From: Candidatus Nitrosocosmicus sp.
GTDB lineage: Archaea; Thermoproteota; Nitrososphaeria; Nitrososphaerales; Nitrososphaeraceae
DNA length: 36,586 nucleotides
Assembly: GCA_029194465.1 (NCBI GenBank)
Contig: JARFXS010000028.1
Span: 1 to 36,586 of the forward strand
Reading direction: 5' to 3'
In this document: positions 17,345 through 26,421 of the stretch, one piece after another
How the letters are laid out: each line of letters opens with the position of its first letter
Numbering within the stretch: the stretch's first letter is position 1
Notes under the pieces: model-generated
The model's input: the letters and a program-made list of their open reading frames with translations, nothing else
The model's database searches: none
Told to the model about the DNA's origin: nothing
Translations under genes and position numbers: made by a program

Positions 17345-17663
17345 GGGACAGTGATTCTTTGAATAAAAGTTACACACTTTTTAACGCGTATTATTATTTG
17401 TCTCTGGTAAACTTTGATACAGTCATAAATATGAATTCGAATTTGATAAAAACGAGAACTTGCCGTTTTTTGAATATCAATGCCGACCGATCAATATCTT
17501 CCATATGCAGATCAAATCTAATCAAAGAAGGTCTTTAAAAGAGAGGAATGAATAATAACCCTTTACAACAATACCCAGCATCTAAACAAAAGTATTTTAT
17601 CGCATAGGAGTCTTAAGGGATGGGGACATACCATACAAACTTTGTATATCTTTTCGGTACATT
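17345..17663. other. Intergenic spacer
   Basis: Lies between the promoter of the fused hydrolase and the 3' end of the RidA gene. No gene, hairpin or repeat was recognised. Confidence 0.3.
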
Positions 17664-18119
17664 TTACGAACATTGTTTATTATTGTCAGTTTCGGTGAGA
17701 ACGGCATCTACCTCAATTTCTACTAACAATTCTGGTTGGATTAATCTTTTTACTTCAATCATTGTTGTTACAGGTCTTATTTCCTTAAAGTACTCGGCAT
17801 GTGCCCTACCAATATGCCTCCAGTCATCTATTCTTGTTGTGAAAATTCTAGTTCTAGTAATGTCTGATAAGTTCGCATTCACTTTTCTCAATACCATGTG
17901 AATCTTTTGAATTACATATTTCGTTTGTTCGTACGAATCTCCTAATCCTACAATATTTCCCTCTTCATCTACTGAAGTTGTTCCTGATACAAATATGAGA
18001 TGGCCAGACTTGACTAATCGCGAATATCCTACTTCTGATTCCCATGTGCTACCAGTCGAAATATTTTGTCTCATGAAATATGTTATACTGTAACGACTAA
18101 ATAGTTTTAACGACTTCAT
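17664..18119 (-). CDS. RidA/YjgF/UK114-family protein
   Basis: A 151-residue protein of the RidA (YjgF/YER057c/UK114) family, which hydrolyses reactive enamine/imine intermediates or related compounds in the cytoplasm as trimers. Family landmarks in order: GYSRLVKSGHLIFVSGTTSV, the loop GDSYEQTKYVIQKI, TRTRIFTT with the conserved Arg, then RPVTTMIEVKRLIQPELLVE (cited in part) with the active-site Glu and VEIEVDAV. The first 15 residues are atypical; the Met opening MRQNISTGSTWESEVGYSR gives a normal family length and may be the true start. It lies between the fused hydrolase and a collagen-like gene fragment. Confidence 0.9.
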   Translation of the reverse strand: MKSLKLFSRYSITYFMRQNISTGSTWESEVGYSRLVKSGHLIFVSGTTSVDEEGNIVGLGDSYEQTKYVIQKIHMVLRKVNANLSDITRTRIFTTRIDDWRHIGRAHAEYFKEIRPVTTMIEVKRLIQPELLVEIEVDAVLTETDNNKQCS

Positions 18120-18262
18120 TAAGGTGGGATATAAGATTTGGATATTGCGGTGTATAATAGAATGATATCAATATGTAGTAATAAGCCCACTCTTTTATTA
18201 TAGGTGTATTGTACATGGATAAATTAATTGATTAGATTACAGTGTTCTTCTTTCCTTCTTGG

Positions 18263-18508
18263 TCACCTATTTATTTTGTGGTCGACAGAAATGTACTGAA
18301 TATTTTGATCCGTCTCCTGAGATGTTGAATCACTCTGAGATGCATCATTACCATCTCCATTCTGACCGATGACATTATTGTTACTATTGTGGACATCATC
18401 CTCTTCTCTTTGAGCAAACGATTGTTCGGCTGACACTAATCCCATTGAACTCATAATAACAGTCGATATCAAAATCGATAACATCATCAATTTTTTGTTT
18501 TCAAACAC
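18263..18508 (-). pseudogene. Collagen-like gene 5' end joined to a hydrolase tail
   Basis: The first 68 or so residues (signal peptide, [20 protein letters not shown] and the Ser/Gln linker to QETDQN) are nearly identical to the collagen-like protein at 14389. The sequence then changes to DNA that, read one frame over, encodes KIFSTFLSTTK and a stop: the C-terminus of the secreted hydrolases (ILNTFLSTTSPNN). Flanking DNA past the stop also resembles their 3' flank. The 81-residue frame is therefore a recombination product without Gly-X-Y repeats. A short secreted peptide could still be made. Confidence 0.75.
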
Positions 18509-18690
18509 AGAGGTTGGTAATTCATATTCTCAATAGCCATTGTGTGCAAATACTATTATCATTTCTATAATTAAATTTCTTATGACAATAGTTATCGTTG
18601 ACTAAAATTTGGTAGTTCGACGGAAATAAACTAGATTTTTCTTGAATTTCATCCTACTTAGTATTGCTCAAATACGGAATTCGAATCATG

Positions 18691-18744
18691 ACACGTGGGT
18701 TCAAATCCCGCACTTCGCACCCCTTTGAAATTGATTTGAACCTT
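18691..18744 (+). repeat. tRNA top-half repeat, copy R9
   Basis: ACACGTGGGTTCAAATCCCGC, here cited from its second base on, is followed by ACTTCGCACC and then, about 12 nt later, by GATTTGAACC. This is the last copy seen in the window. The remainder of 18509-19330 has no supported gene. Confidence 0.7.
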
Positions 18745-19330
18745 AAAGAGATACCTTATATATAATCATTAGATAACGGTGTATCGAATATACTAACCCA
18801 GTAGTTTTTAGAAGTATACTTGATGGTCATTGTCATATAGACAATTCAAATTAACATTGGATGAATGAAACTAACATTTTAGAAATTATGCAAAAAAGGA
18901 CTAGAGATCTACACTATTCGTTTAGCACAAGATATCGGTACAAGAGTTAGGTGGGGGACATGAAAATGTTCATTTAGCTAATCTTGATTGATTTATAGTG
19001 GATATATATCATATAGCCAGATTCTCATGTAAGGATATTTTTAAATTCTTTATATCCTAATTTATGGTAAAGGTGCAATTCTAAAACTTTTGTGACTCTT
19101 TCATATCTCAATATTTTCAAAGGTGTCTTTGATTGACTCCATTAACCATGTTCCAATTCCTTCATACCTTCATCAATCTCTTTTTCGAACTCAAACTTTT
19201 TATATTTAAGTCGATCAATTTCCTAGCATAGTTGAGATCTTGAGTCTTGTAAATTTACTAGCTATTTGTACAATTTATAAATCTCTAGTTTGGTAGCTGT
19301 ACCCTATTGCTTCAGTTGGAAATAAAGACA

Positions 19331-20243
19331 CTAATCATCATTCTGTTTGTTATTGTCTTCTGACATATCATTCTCATCTTGTGATCCATTTTCTTTCTTT
19401 TTCTGATTATTATCTGAACAATGATGATTTGCCAAAATGATGAGAGGTACTAGTATATTGTTTAGTGTAATGTTAAAAGTATCTTTATTTTGATGTTGAT
19501 CAAAATATCCTTTAAAATAGAAACAGTAATTGTCTAAAATACTGATTAGATGATAAGAAGTTTGACATAGATCTGAATTTTACTATAGAGAAAAGAAAGA
19601 AAGTGAATTTTATCTTGTTTTAGATTTGATATTTTTTATTTAGATTATCCAAAATAACCGCCAAGTTTGAATCTATTTTTCGACTAACTCTGTTTTCTTC
19701 TCTTTGCAAAATCTTTTCATTTTTCATTTCTTCAATTAAAGAAGTAATTGTCGTTGCCAGAGGGATTGACCTGTTTGACTCTAAATGATATATGTCGTTC
19801 GATCTGCAGCTTCAGAGTTCCCATTACTTACTGACTTGACATGGTATTCATACGAGAATTCCGCTAGATCTCTAAACCGCTATTAGCATACTCGGAAGTA
19901 TCTGATGCTTTTACAAGTATCGCATAGTTCTTTTACAAAATAGTAAAACTATTCTTGTCAAAGTCGATAATATTATCATTTCTACTTGCCGAAAATTTAT
20001 TCATTAACTGAGAGATTCTAAATCCTTCGGAGCACTGATTTAAAGTCAAATTTGATTTTTTAATGTCTTCATAAAGCGTCTTATCTCTTCAACATCAGGG
20101 ATTTTTATTCTCTTTTTCCACCTGAGAACGATGTTTTTTGATACTGATCCTTCTGTTACTTCAAACATTGCTGCTATTTCATCTCTTAGATAACCTTCCT
20201 AATAAGATAGAATAATTTGATCTTCTTGACTCTTGTTTAACAT
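19331..20243 (-). pseudogene. Decayed HTH/coiled-coil family gene
   Basis: The start at ATG 20243 reads MLNKSQEDQIILSY, a TAG stop, then EGYLRDEIAAMFEVTEGSVS, KNIVLRWKKRIKIPDVEEIR: a clear helix-turn-helix of the kind that opens a large thaumarchaeal paralogous family (HTH, coiled coil, GLKxLW domain). The frame then breaks repeatedly (LNQCSEGFRISQLMNKF, fragments of coiled coil). The last 216 bp (19361-19576) are identical to the end of the gene at 10032, followed by the genuine tail SEDNNKQNDD and stop at 19331. Much of the middle is deleted. It retains both native ends and explains what was lost from the 10032 copy. Confidence 0.75.
19361..19576. repeat. 216-bp direct repeat, copy 2
   Basis: Partner of 10035-10250. 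Perfect identity within otherwise decayed surroundings implies a recent duplication or gene conversion. Confidence 0.9.
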
Positions 20244-20274
20244 GTAATTGATGACCGAAATTAATTATTATATG

Positions 20275-20312
20275 TTTCGTCAATTCCGTCATTTTCTTCG
20301 TCATTTCCGTCA
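20275..20312. promoter_or_regulatory. Iterated TT(C)CGTCA motifs
   Basis: Four related motifs, TTTCGTCA (20275), TTCCGTCA (20284), TTCGTCA (20297) and TTCCGTCA (20305), lie just upstream of the HTH pseudogene start. They could be operator sites of that former regulator. The rest of 20244-20728 shows no gene. Confidence 0.4.
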
Positions 20313-20788
20313 AATTTTGTTAAATTTGTATAAAGAATCGTGCTTGTTATCGTATCACAGCATATACATTTACTTATTTTCGTTCTTTGCTCGAATGTAA
20401 AAAATCTTTTATTCTGCTAAGGTCAACTATAACTGGCTAGGTTCAAAGTTTATATGCTCAGTAAGAGAGCGGGTCCTGACTGAACTGAACCAACATCCTT
20501 GAGCGGCAAGAATAAGCACTATAGAGAAGTTGAATGGATTTCATGCTTTTTTTACTTTTTAATAAATAAATAGAAAAAGGTGGGGATACTAGATACTTTT
20601 TTTTAATTAAGACATTAAATAGCCTCGATAGACAAAATATTAATCGAACGGAGATAATACAAATTATGTAGCTAGGGAATTTGCAAAATTCTAATACTCA
20701 CGGATATAAAAATAGTGCCTGGAAATGACGTAAAAAGTTATACGTTAACATCAGAAGACCGTCTTCAGGCAAACCCAAATCTTCCAAT

Positions 20789-20824
20789 AATGAGAATGAG
20801 AATGAGAATGAGAATGAGAATGAG
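20789..20824 (+). repeat. Hexanucleotide microsatellite (AATGAG)x6
   Basis: Six perfect AATGAG units inside the open frame upstream of the histidine kinase start. In that frame they encode Asn-Glu repeats. Confidence 0.85.
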
Positions 20825-20971
20825 AATACAAGTGCTAATGGAATAGATACATATAAACAATCAAGACGGTTAGATGTAGATATTTCCTCAGAGACAACAA
20901 AAGTAATTGAAGATCCAAATCGTTCAAGAAATATTTTCCTACAGATACTTAAAGAGGCACAAGAGGAAATA

Positions 20972-22249
20972 ATGATCATATTTCCTTCACTAAATTCTGT
21001 GAAAAGGCAAAGGAAAATCAGTTTATTTAACTTACTTAAACTTAAGAATCAAAAAAATTTTCGAATCAGAATTTTGTCACCAAATGCAGACATTATTAAG
21101 GAAATATTATTGTTAGAGTATTCTAAAGAAAATGGTAACATTATAGATAACGTCGCTATTAGAGAGATTGTAACTCAACAAAACATTCGATCAACTATCC
21201 TGATGGCCGATAAGAAACAGTTGTTAACGTTTGAGGTTAAAGACGATACTAAAGAAACTTTTGAGGAGGCGACAGGACTAGCTACATATTCGACTAGCCC
21301 TCCCACCCTGCTATCATATCTGTCAATATTTGAAAGTTTATGGACACAAACAGAAATGTTTGACAACCTAAGAATTGCGAATGAGAAATTGACACAAAGC
21401 GAAGAGATGGAAAGAGAGTTTATTAATACTGCGGCTCATGAACTACGAACTCCAACTCAAGCAATAATGGGTTATATGGAGTTAGATAAAGAAGTATTTG
21501 AGGATCTTTTAAAAATCACAAAAGTATCTGCAGACGACGAATTAAACAGAATTATCAATCATCTACAAGAACACTTTAACGCGGTTTCAAGAAATGTTTC
21601 CAGGTTAGACGAGTTAATAAATAACCTTTTAAATGTGGCAATAATTGAATCTAATAGAACAAATAGTTTATTACTACATAAAGAAAGACTAGATTTGGTT
21701 AAAGAAATTAAAGAATCTACAGAGATCCAACTTGATCAAAAAATAAAAGCCAAGAATATCGAAATCAACCTTATCAATCATAGTCTCGGAGAACAAATTT
21801 TGGTTTATGCAGATAAAACAAGACTTTCCCAAATTATCAATAACTTGATAGACAATGCAATAAAATTTTCAAATCAAAATGGTAAAATTGACATTATGCT
21901 AAATGACAATATTTCAAAATTCAATGAATTGGATTCAGGATATATGACAAACCTCTCAGAAGACAATAAAAGTGACATACAAGAATTGAAAGAAAAGATA
22001 GAAGGAAAGAAAATAATTGTAGGCATTTCTGATAAAGGTAAAGGAATATCGCCTCAAATAATGCCAAAAATATTTGAAAAATTTGTTACGGGTTCAGATA
22101 TTGGAACAGGTCTTGGTCTTTACATTACGAAAAAGTTAGTTGAGGCTCATGGTGGTAGAATATGGGCCTTTAATAATAATGACGGAATTGGGTCTACCTT
22201 TGTATTTACTCTATCTAAATCTGACGATGAGACTCCAAATATTAATTAG
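20972..22249 (+). CDS. Histidine kinase, sensor part truncated
   Basis: A 425-residue cytoplasmic sensor kinase. Residues 1-125 are the second half of the sensor region found in many thaumarchaeal kinases (IMIIFPSLNSVKRQ, FRIRILSP, FEVKDDTKETFEEATGLATY). The kinase core follows: H-box INTAAHELRTP with His156, N-box NNLIDNAIKFS (about 290-300), an acidic insert (about 311-345), G1 ISDKGKGIS, F-box IFEKF and G2 GTGLGLYITKK. All catalytic motifs are intact. The reading frame is open upstream to 20729 and encodes more sensor sequence (TTKVIEDPNRSRNIFLQILK), but that stretch holds no ATG, GTG or TTG. The gene thus lost its real 5' end or carries a frameshift near the AATGAG repeat; ATG 20972 falls mid-domain. 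Partner regulator unknown. Confidence 0.85.
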   Translation: MIIFPSLNSVKRQRKISLFNLLKLKNQKNFRIRILSPNADIIKEILLLEYSKENGNIIDNVAIREIVTQQNIRSTILMADKKQLLTFEVKDDTKETFEEATGLATYSTSPPTLLSYLSIFESLWTQTEMFDNLRIANEKLTQSEEMEREFINTAAHELRTPTQAIMGYMELDKEVFEDLLKITKVSADDELNRIINHLQEHFNAVSRNVSRLDELINNLLNVAIIESNRTNSLLLHKERLDLVKEIKESTEIQLDQKIKAKNIEINLINHSLGEQILVYADKTRLSQIINNLIDNAIKFSNQNGKIDIMLNDNISKFNELDSGYMTNLSEDNKSDIQELKEKIEGKKIIVGISDKGKGISPQIMPKIFEKFVTGSDIGTGLGLYITKKLVEAHGGRIWAFNNNDGIGSTFVFTLSKSDDETPNIN

Positions 22250-22598
22250 ACTAACGAAAAAGATCCACGATTCAAATGATGATATTGTGATCAAATGGTA
22301 ATAATTTTTCTCCACATCTGGACGCATGTGGATAAGATTAATGCTCTTAATTAAGATTGGAAAAGGGTTCTCTTTGTCGAAGTGTGATATTTAATGACCA
22401 TTCTTTTCGTGGCGAAAATACAGCAGAACTACCCGGCCCGTATTAGATTTGACTATATTATTGGATTCCCTTAATTTGATTATCAATGAAGAAATTTTGT
22501 ACCATCATGCTAGAATCACGCAATTAATGATATCAAGATCATTATTCAACATTTTGTTACACTAACGAATCTTAATAACAAATAGAATTCCAATATAA
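22250..22598. other. Intergenic spacer
   Basis: Contains a short TCCACAT/ATGTGGA inverted repeat (about 22310-22335) after the kinase gene, possibly transcript 3'-end structure. No gene is seen. Confidence 0.3.
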
Positions 22599-23234
22599 GT
22601 GATGATGTTTGAATTAGCTTCTATTACATCACATAATTTATTTTCATTTCTGAATATTTTTGGAAATGATCTTTTAAGAGCTACTATATCTCTTTTTGTT
22701 GTAATCAACCCAATCGGTACTATACCATTATTTGCCAGTATTACTCAAAAAATGCAAAAAAACGAACGAGATAGAGTATTAAAAACAACCGTTATTACCG
22801 CAAGTGTTTTGCTAATGATCTTTGCAGTTGCAGGAACGCAAATTCTATCAATCTTTGGGATTACCATCTCTAGCTTTATGATTGCCGGTGGGATATTGCT
22901 TTTTGTGGTCTCAATAGAATTGTTAACTCATGGTGGTTGGAGATTTGCAGGTACTGTTTCTGACGAATCTGGTGTAGTTCCATTAGCATTTCCTCTATTG
23001 GCCGGGCCGGGTGCCATTACTACTGTGATATTATCTTTTCAAATGTCAGGATTGGGGGTAACAATACTATCAATTGCAATTGTAATGGCGATAACATACG
23101 TTGTGTTCTTTCTCACCAGAACTATATACAGGATACTCGGCAGACGGGGTTCATTGATCATTACTAGGATATTTGCAGTTCTGGTTGCAGCAATTGCGGT
23201 TCAATACGTAGTAGATGGTTTAAAAACAGTATAA
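22599..23234 (+). CDS. MarC-family integral membrane protein
   Basis: A 211-residue membrane protein of the MarC (UPF0056) family with about six transmembrane helices. Landmarks: helix 1 with SLFVVINPIGTIPLF, the charged cytoplasmic loop QKMQKNERDRVLK, helices around MIFAVAGTQILSIFGI and FMIAGGILLFVVSIELL, the conserved PLAFPLLAGPGAITT signature (about 127-141), and a C-terminal helix ending AVQYVVDG. Length is normal for the family. MarC proteins are inner-membrane proteins whose transport substrate is unsettled; an early link to antibiotic resistance was not upheld. A poly-T run at 23297-23304 downstream may end the transcript. Confidence 0.92.
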   Translation: MMMFELASITSHNLFSFLNIFGNDLLRATISLFVVINPIGTIPLFASITQKMQKNERDRVLKTTVITASVLLMIFAVAGTQILSIFGITISSFMIAGGILLFVVSIELLTHGGWRFAGTVSDESGVVPLAFPLLAGPGAITTVILSFQMSGLGVTILSIAIVMAITYVVFFLTRTIYRILGRRGSLIITRIFAVLVAAIAVQYVVDGLKTV

Positions 23235-23618
23235 CCTCAATTTAAGAATCCTTTTGAAATAGTTACTATTATATCATTATTTTTATTTTCAGAATAATTT
23301 TTTTTCAGACTGACAAGCAACCATTTTGAATTCTTCGATCTATCTTAACATCATCCAATAAAATAATTGAGATGGACATAAACAAATATGGAGGAGTAAT
23401 TGAATAAAATAAAAATATTTGCAATTAACTGGAAAGAAAAAACAGAGGTGATGATATGTTAAAAGCTATAAAATCATTTCTGTAGACCTTTGAAAATTCT
23501 TATACCATTTATTATAACAAATAAATCAGTTGACATTAAATTGTCAATCTACTTCGATACACTTTTATAATTACTTTTTTGACTACATCTTAAATATAAT
23601 GAAACCCTACTATACTGA
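23235..23618. other. Intergenic spacer with poly-T and promoter
   Basis: A T8 run near 23297-23304 suits an archaeal terminator for the MarC gene. An AT box (TTAAATATAAT, about 23590-23600) lies about 25 nt from ATG 23619, fitting a leaderless start. No reading frame is supported. Confidence 0.4.
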
Positions 23619-23915
23619 ATGAAACAACGTAATAATTTGGTAATAACTTTTGGGTTAGTTGCAATTCTTGTAGTACTTTTATCCAGCATGAATATAAATT
23701 CTCCCATTTTAGCCCAACAAAATTCAACAAACTCGACTTCATCAGAGGTTAGCGTAGAGGATCTAGAACAGATAAAGGCATCATTGGATCAAGCAATTTC
23801 AGAATTACAAAACAATAATCTGACTGGAGCTTTGAATCATATCGACATATCAGATAACTTATTGGGTGATGTAGAAGATCAACTTGAGCAAGATTTAGGG
23901 CAAGATGATGATTAG
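23619..23915 (+). CDS. Small secreted acidic helical protein
   Basis: A 98-residue protein with a signal peptide (residues 1-33, ending PILAQQ), a short Asn/Thr/Ser linker, then about 55 residues predicted to be two amphipathic helices (VEDLEQIKASLDQAISELQ and LTGALNHIDISDNLLGDVED) and an Asp/Glu-rich end. Exported proteins of this style, with the ALNHID motif, are common in thaumarchaea, but their function is unknown. Promoter spacing supports ATG 23619. Confidence 0.75.
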   Translation: MKQRNNLVITFGLVAILVVLLSSMNINSPILAQQNSTNSTSSEVSVEDLEQIKASLDQAISELQNNNLTGALNHIDISDNLLGDVEDQLEQDLGQDDD

Positions 23916-24108
23916 AAGTGACCATTGAGTCATTAATTACATTCATTTTTTCGGCTTGATTTTTCTTGTAGATTTAGTTTTTATTCATAACCAAAATTCA
24001 TTAAAGAATAATCTATCTAATTCTCTATTTACGTTCAAATCTATCTAACCTTGCGGTGACCCTATTCTCCTAATAATAAATCTATTACTTGATGGTCCTC
24101 TCTCTTTT

Positions 24109-24715
24109 ATGAACACTAGATATCGAATACCTTCAAAGTATGTAAGTTAAGGTCTGTATTTGTATTTTTTTGGGCTTATCCTTAATACATACCACCGGAA
24201 GACTTGTTTTCTTTATCAAACGAAACCATATATCGATTTAGAATTGGATTCAAAATTACCATCCATAAAAAAAGTTGTCATATTGTAGAGGAAGATATCA
24301 GAGTATGTTGTTGAAGAGATATTAACAACAGTTGGTTCTTAATCTATCTGGTTGTGGTTTGCAATAAGGCCTGAAAACAGACACATCTTCACACCAAACA
24401 TACCAAAAGAAAGTAGCACATTAATAGCAGAATGATTCAGTGCAGATTTGATCAGAATTCATGTAAATCACTGCTCAAACGGATGGTGAAACTTGGTATC
24501 CTCGAGATTGTAGATTCCTGAATCATGATCAGCGCGTTCATTCCTCCTATGAGAAAAGCATAATCGAAAGGAAAATACAACATATCAAGGATAGAACTGA
24601 AAGTTTCGATTATTACTTTCCATGTAAAATAAAGATTTGCAAACTGAAGCATCCACCTAATTGGCTACAGTTCTTTGTTGACTATCATAACAAGGAGGTA
24701 AAACCTGTTAAATAA
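24109..24715 (+). pseudogene. Decayed IS6/IS240-like DDE transposase
   Basis: Successive pieces of a DDE transposase appear in order in shifting frames: MNTRYRIPSKYV, FIKRNHISI then stop then NWIQNYHP, RKISEYVVEEILTTVGS, IWLWFAIRPENRHIF, a damaged second-Asp region (NHCSNGW), and an intact C-terminal part TWYPRDCRFLNHDQRVHSSY, EKSIIERKIQHIKDRTESFD, YYFPCKIKICKLKHPPNWLQ and FFVDYHNKEV up to the stop at 24713. The catalytic Glu region is present; the first Asp has become Glu (VVEEIL for VVDETL). Several stops and frameshifts make it inactive. Terminal inverted repeats were not identified. Confidence 0.8.
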
Positions 24716-24773
24716 AGAGCCCACTGGCTTTGTGTAAATGATTAAATAGATACTAGTCTTGATATGTCAGTAA

Positions 24774-24935
24774 ATGGTTCAAATAGATTTTTCAGAACAA
24801 GACCTTAGGAATCTAAAAACCTTGTTACAATTCTCTAAAGATGCCTGTCCTGTCGAAAGCCTTGAGGGAAATATTGATAATGATTATATAGATATACTTA
24901 TAGACAAATTAGAAAAAGCAAAGATTTGGGAATAA
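24774..24935 (+). CDS. Small acidic protein (53 aa), unknown
   Basis: The frame MVQIDFSEQDLRNLKTLLQF, SKDACPVESLEGNIDNDYID, ILIDKLEKAKIWE has the amino-acid balance of a folded helical protein (amphipathic Leu/Lys spacing, low Ser/Thr). Clean ATG and TAA. It follows the transposase remnant by 58 bp. No family recognised. Confidence 0.5.
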   Translation: MVQIDFSEQDLRNLKTLLQFSKDACPVESLEGNIDNDYIDILIDKLEKAKIWE

Positions 24936-25018
24936 TTAGTTAATTTGGTGTTGAAATGCAATCTATCGCATTTTATGATAATTTCAGGTCAACTTGAATC
25001 ACAATTATTTTTAGATTT

Positions 25019-25147
25019 ACACATTCAAAACGTGTTAGATCATATCCGGGGTCACATGATAGAATGGTGCATTGGTGTGGTCGTGCTGCTGGAGATGGAA
25101 CGATGATAGAGAAAAAACTCAAGAGTATCAACGATGGTAATATATAA
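25019..25147 (+). other. Coding-like remnant without a start
   Basis: The frame reads THSKRVRSYPGSHDRMVHWC, GRAAGDGTMIEKKLKSINDG, NI and stop. Its composition is protein-like (a Cys/His/Trp cluster then a Lys-rich helix), but no plausible start codon precedes it before a stop. It may be the 3' end of a lost gene. Otherwise 24936-25817 is spacer. Confidence 0.35.
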
Positions 25148-25528
25148 CATACTCGAAATTAACTTTCTTTAAAAACTGGATTAAGTATACAAAATAAAGT
25201 ATTGTTCATAGTATTTTAATCCTTCAATAAATAACTACCATCCTCCTTTCATTATTATCTTCCACCCGCGATTTAGGACAAGTAATCATCTTGCTAACTA
25301 TAAAATGATCTTGATATGATAGAGTATAGTAACGGTCTGCTATCTATATGACTATGGATGAATAGGAGAATTCATAAGACCATCACTTCTCTATGAGCAT
25401 GATAGTTGGTTGTATGATGCAGGATTCATCTCCTACTACGTCTTATCTTGTCCTACTTACTCGTAATTTGATAGCTGTTCTTTTACGGCAGCGTAAGATT
25501 AAGATATCATATCAAAGATATAAGGATA

Positions 25529-25556
25529 ATGCAAACTTATGCAAACATATGCAATA
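25529..25556. promoter_or_regulatory. Three ATGCAA(AC) motifs in 10-bp phase
   Basis: ATGCAAAC at 25529 and 25539 and ATGCAATA at 25549 repeat exactly every 10 bp, one helical turn, about 260 bp upstream of amoC. This arrangement suits cooperative protein binding on one DNA face. Confidence 0.45.
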
Positions 25557-25817
25557 GCCTTCTAATATTTCCAAGTCAATTAGACGGTTGACTTTTTATT
25601 CTATATCAATTTTACTAACGCTTTATTTCCAGATACTCTAATACAGACTGCTATCAATATTGTTACTCATACTGTAAACCTTTTACTATTCTAATTAAAA
25701 TATAAAGTTACTATTTGAAATGTCATAGATGTGATTGTTAAGTGATTCTGATTACTTTTGATTGCAAACGATTCAAAATTATTATAAGTATTGAAAATAG
25801 AAAGATGTGTGATCTAA

Positions 25818-26381
25818 ATGGCACAAATGGTAGCATTAGTTCCAAAGGAAGTAGAAATCCAGAGGCTAAAAAAAGTATACATAATGGTCATTGTATTAGG
25901 ATCAATTGCAGCATCAGTAGAAGTAGATAACTTTGTTGATGGATCACTACACCAAACAGCAATTAGAGATAGTGCCTTTACCCCGGCGCATGGGGGGTGA
26001 GACCGTCACTGGATGGCACGTCCATGCGGGTGGGGTCTGGTTGCTATGTATACCAGAAGAATTCCAGTTTTAAGAGGGCCAAACAATTCAATGAATACGG
26101 GTCTAAAGATAACCATTATCGGTTACTTGGCAACCATGTTTACCATTGGTATTAATGAGTTGTGGCACTTTTGGTTTGTTGAAGAAATATTTTTCGCACC
26201 TAACCACTGGATGTTTAACATGGGTGTAGTAGTAGCCTTCATGGGTGCGCTAGCTTTTGTAGTTAGAGTATACGCACGTTTGGTGGAACTTGGCGCCGAA
26301 ACTCCTGCAAGGAACCCCTATGTAGCAGAAATGTACAAACTAGCATTAGAAGGAAAACTCTACAGCAGATCAGTTCCATAA
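25818..26381 (+). pseudogene. amoC: amoC, ammonia monooxygenase subunit C, with one in-frame stop
   Basis: The frame from ATG 25818 to TAA 26381 spans 188 codons, the full length of thaumarchaeal AmoC, a membrane subunit of ammonia monooxygenase. The start (MAQMVALVPKEVEIQRLKK), VEVDNFVDGSLHQTAIRDSA and most of the C-terminal half (VLRGPNNSMNTGLKITIIGY, NELWHFWFVEEIFFAPNHW, RVYARLVELGAE) are strongly conserved. Only codons 58-82 or so are abnormal: after FTPAH come GG, a TGA stop at 25998-26000, then DRHWMARPCGWG where the family has WWLYSHFVALPLGWG. The frame is never shifted. The copy stands alone, without amoA, amoB or amoX, as extra amoC copies do in this group. It is probably a disabled extra copy, or a local sequence error. 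Confidence 0.88.
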
Positions 26382-26421
26382 TCTTTTTTGATTAATTCTT
26401 ATAGGGTTAACCTATTTTTTT
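26382..26421 (+). terminator. Poly-T terminator after amoC
   Basis: T6 at 26384-26389 and T7 at 26415-26421, the second preceded by the near-palindrome ATAGGGTTAACCTAT. T-runs are the usual archaeal stop signal for transcription. Confidence 0.5.

Noticed and set aside
24452..24652. Minus-strand 66-residue frame
   Set aside because: It is antisense to the readable transposase remnant on the plus strand.
25818..26381. Two separate genes or a frameshift in amoC
   Set aside because: The start of the second frame is 195 bases (65 codons) after ATG 25818, so both are the same frame with one stop between them.
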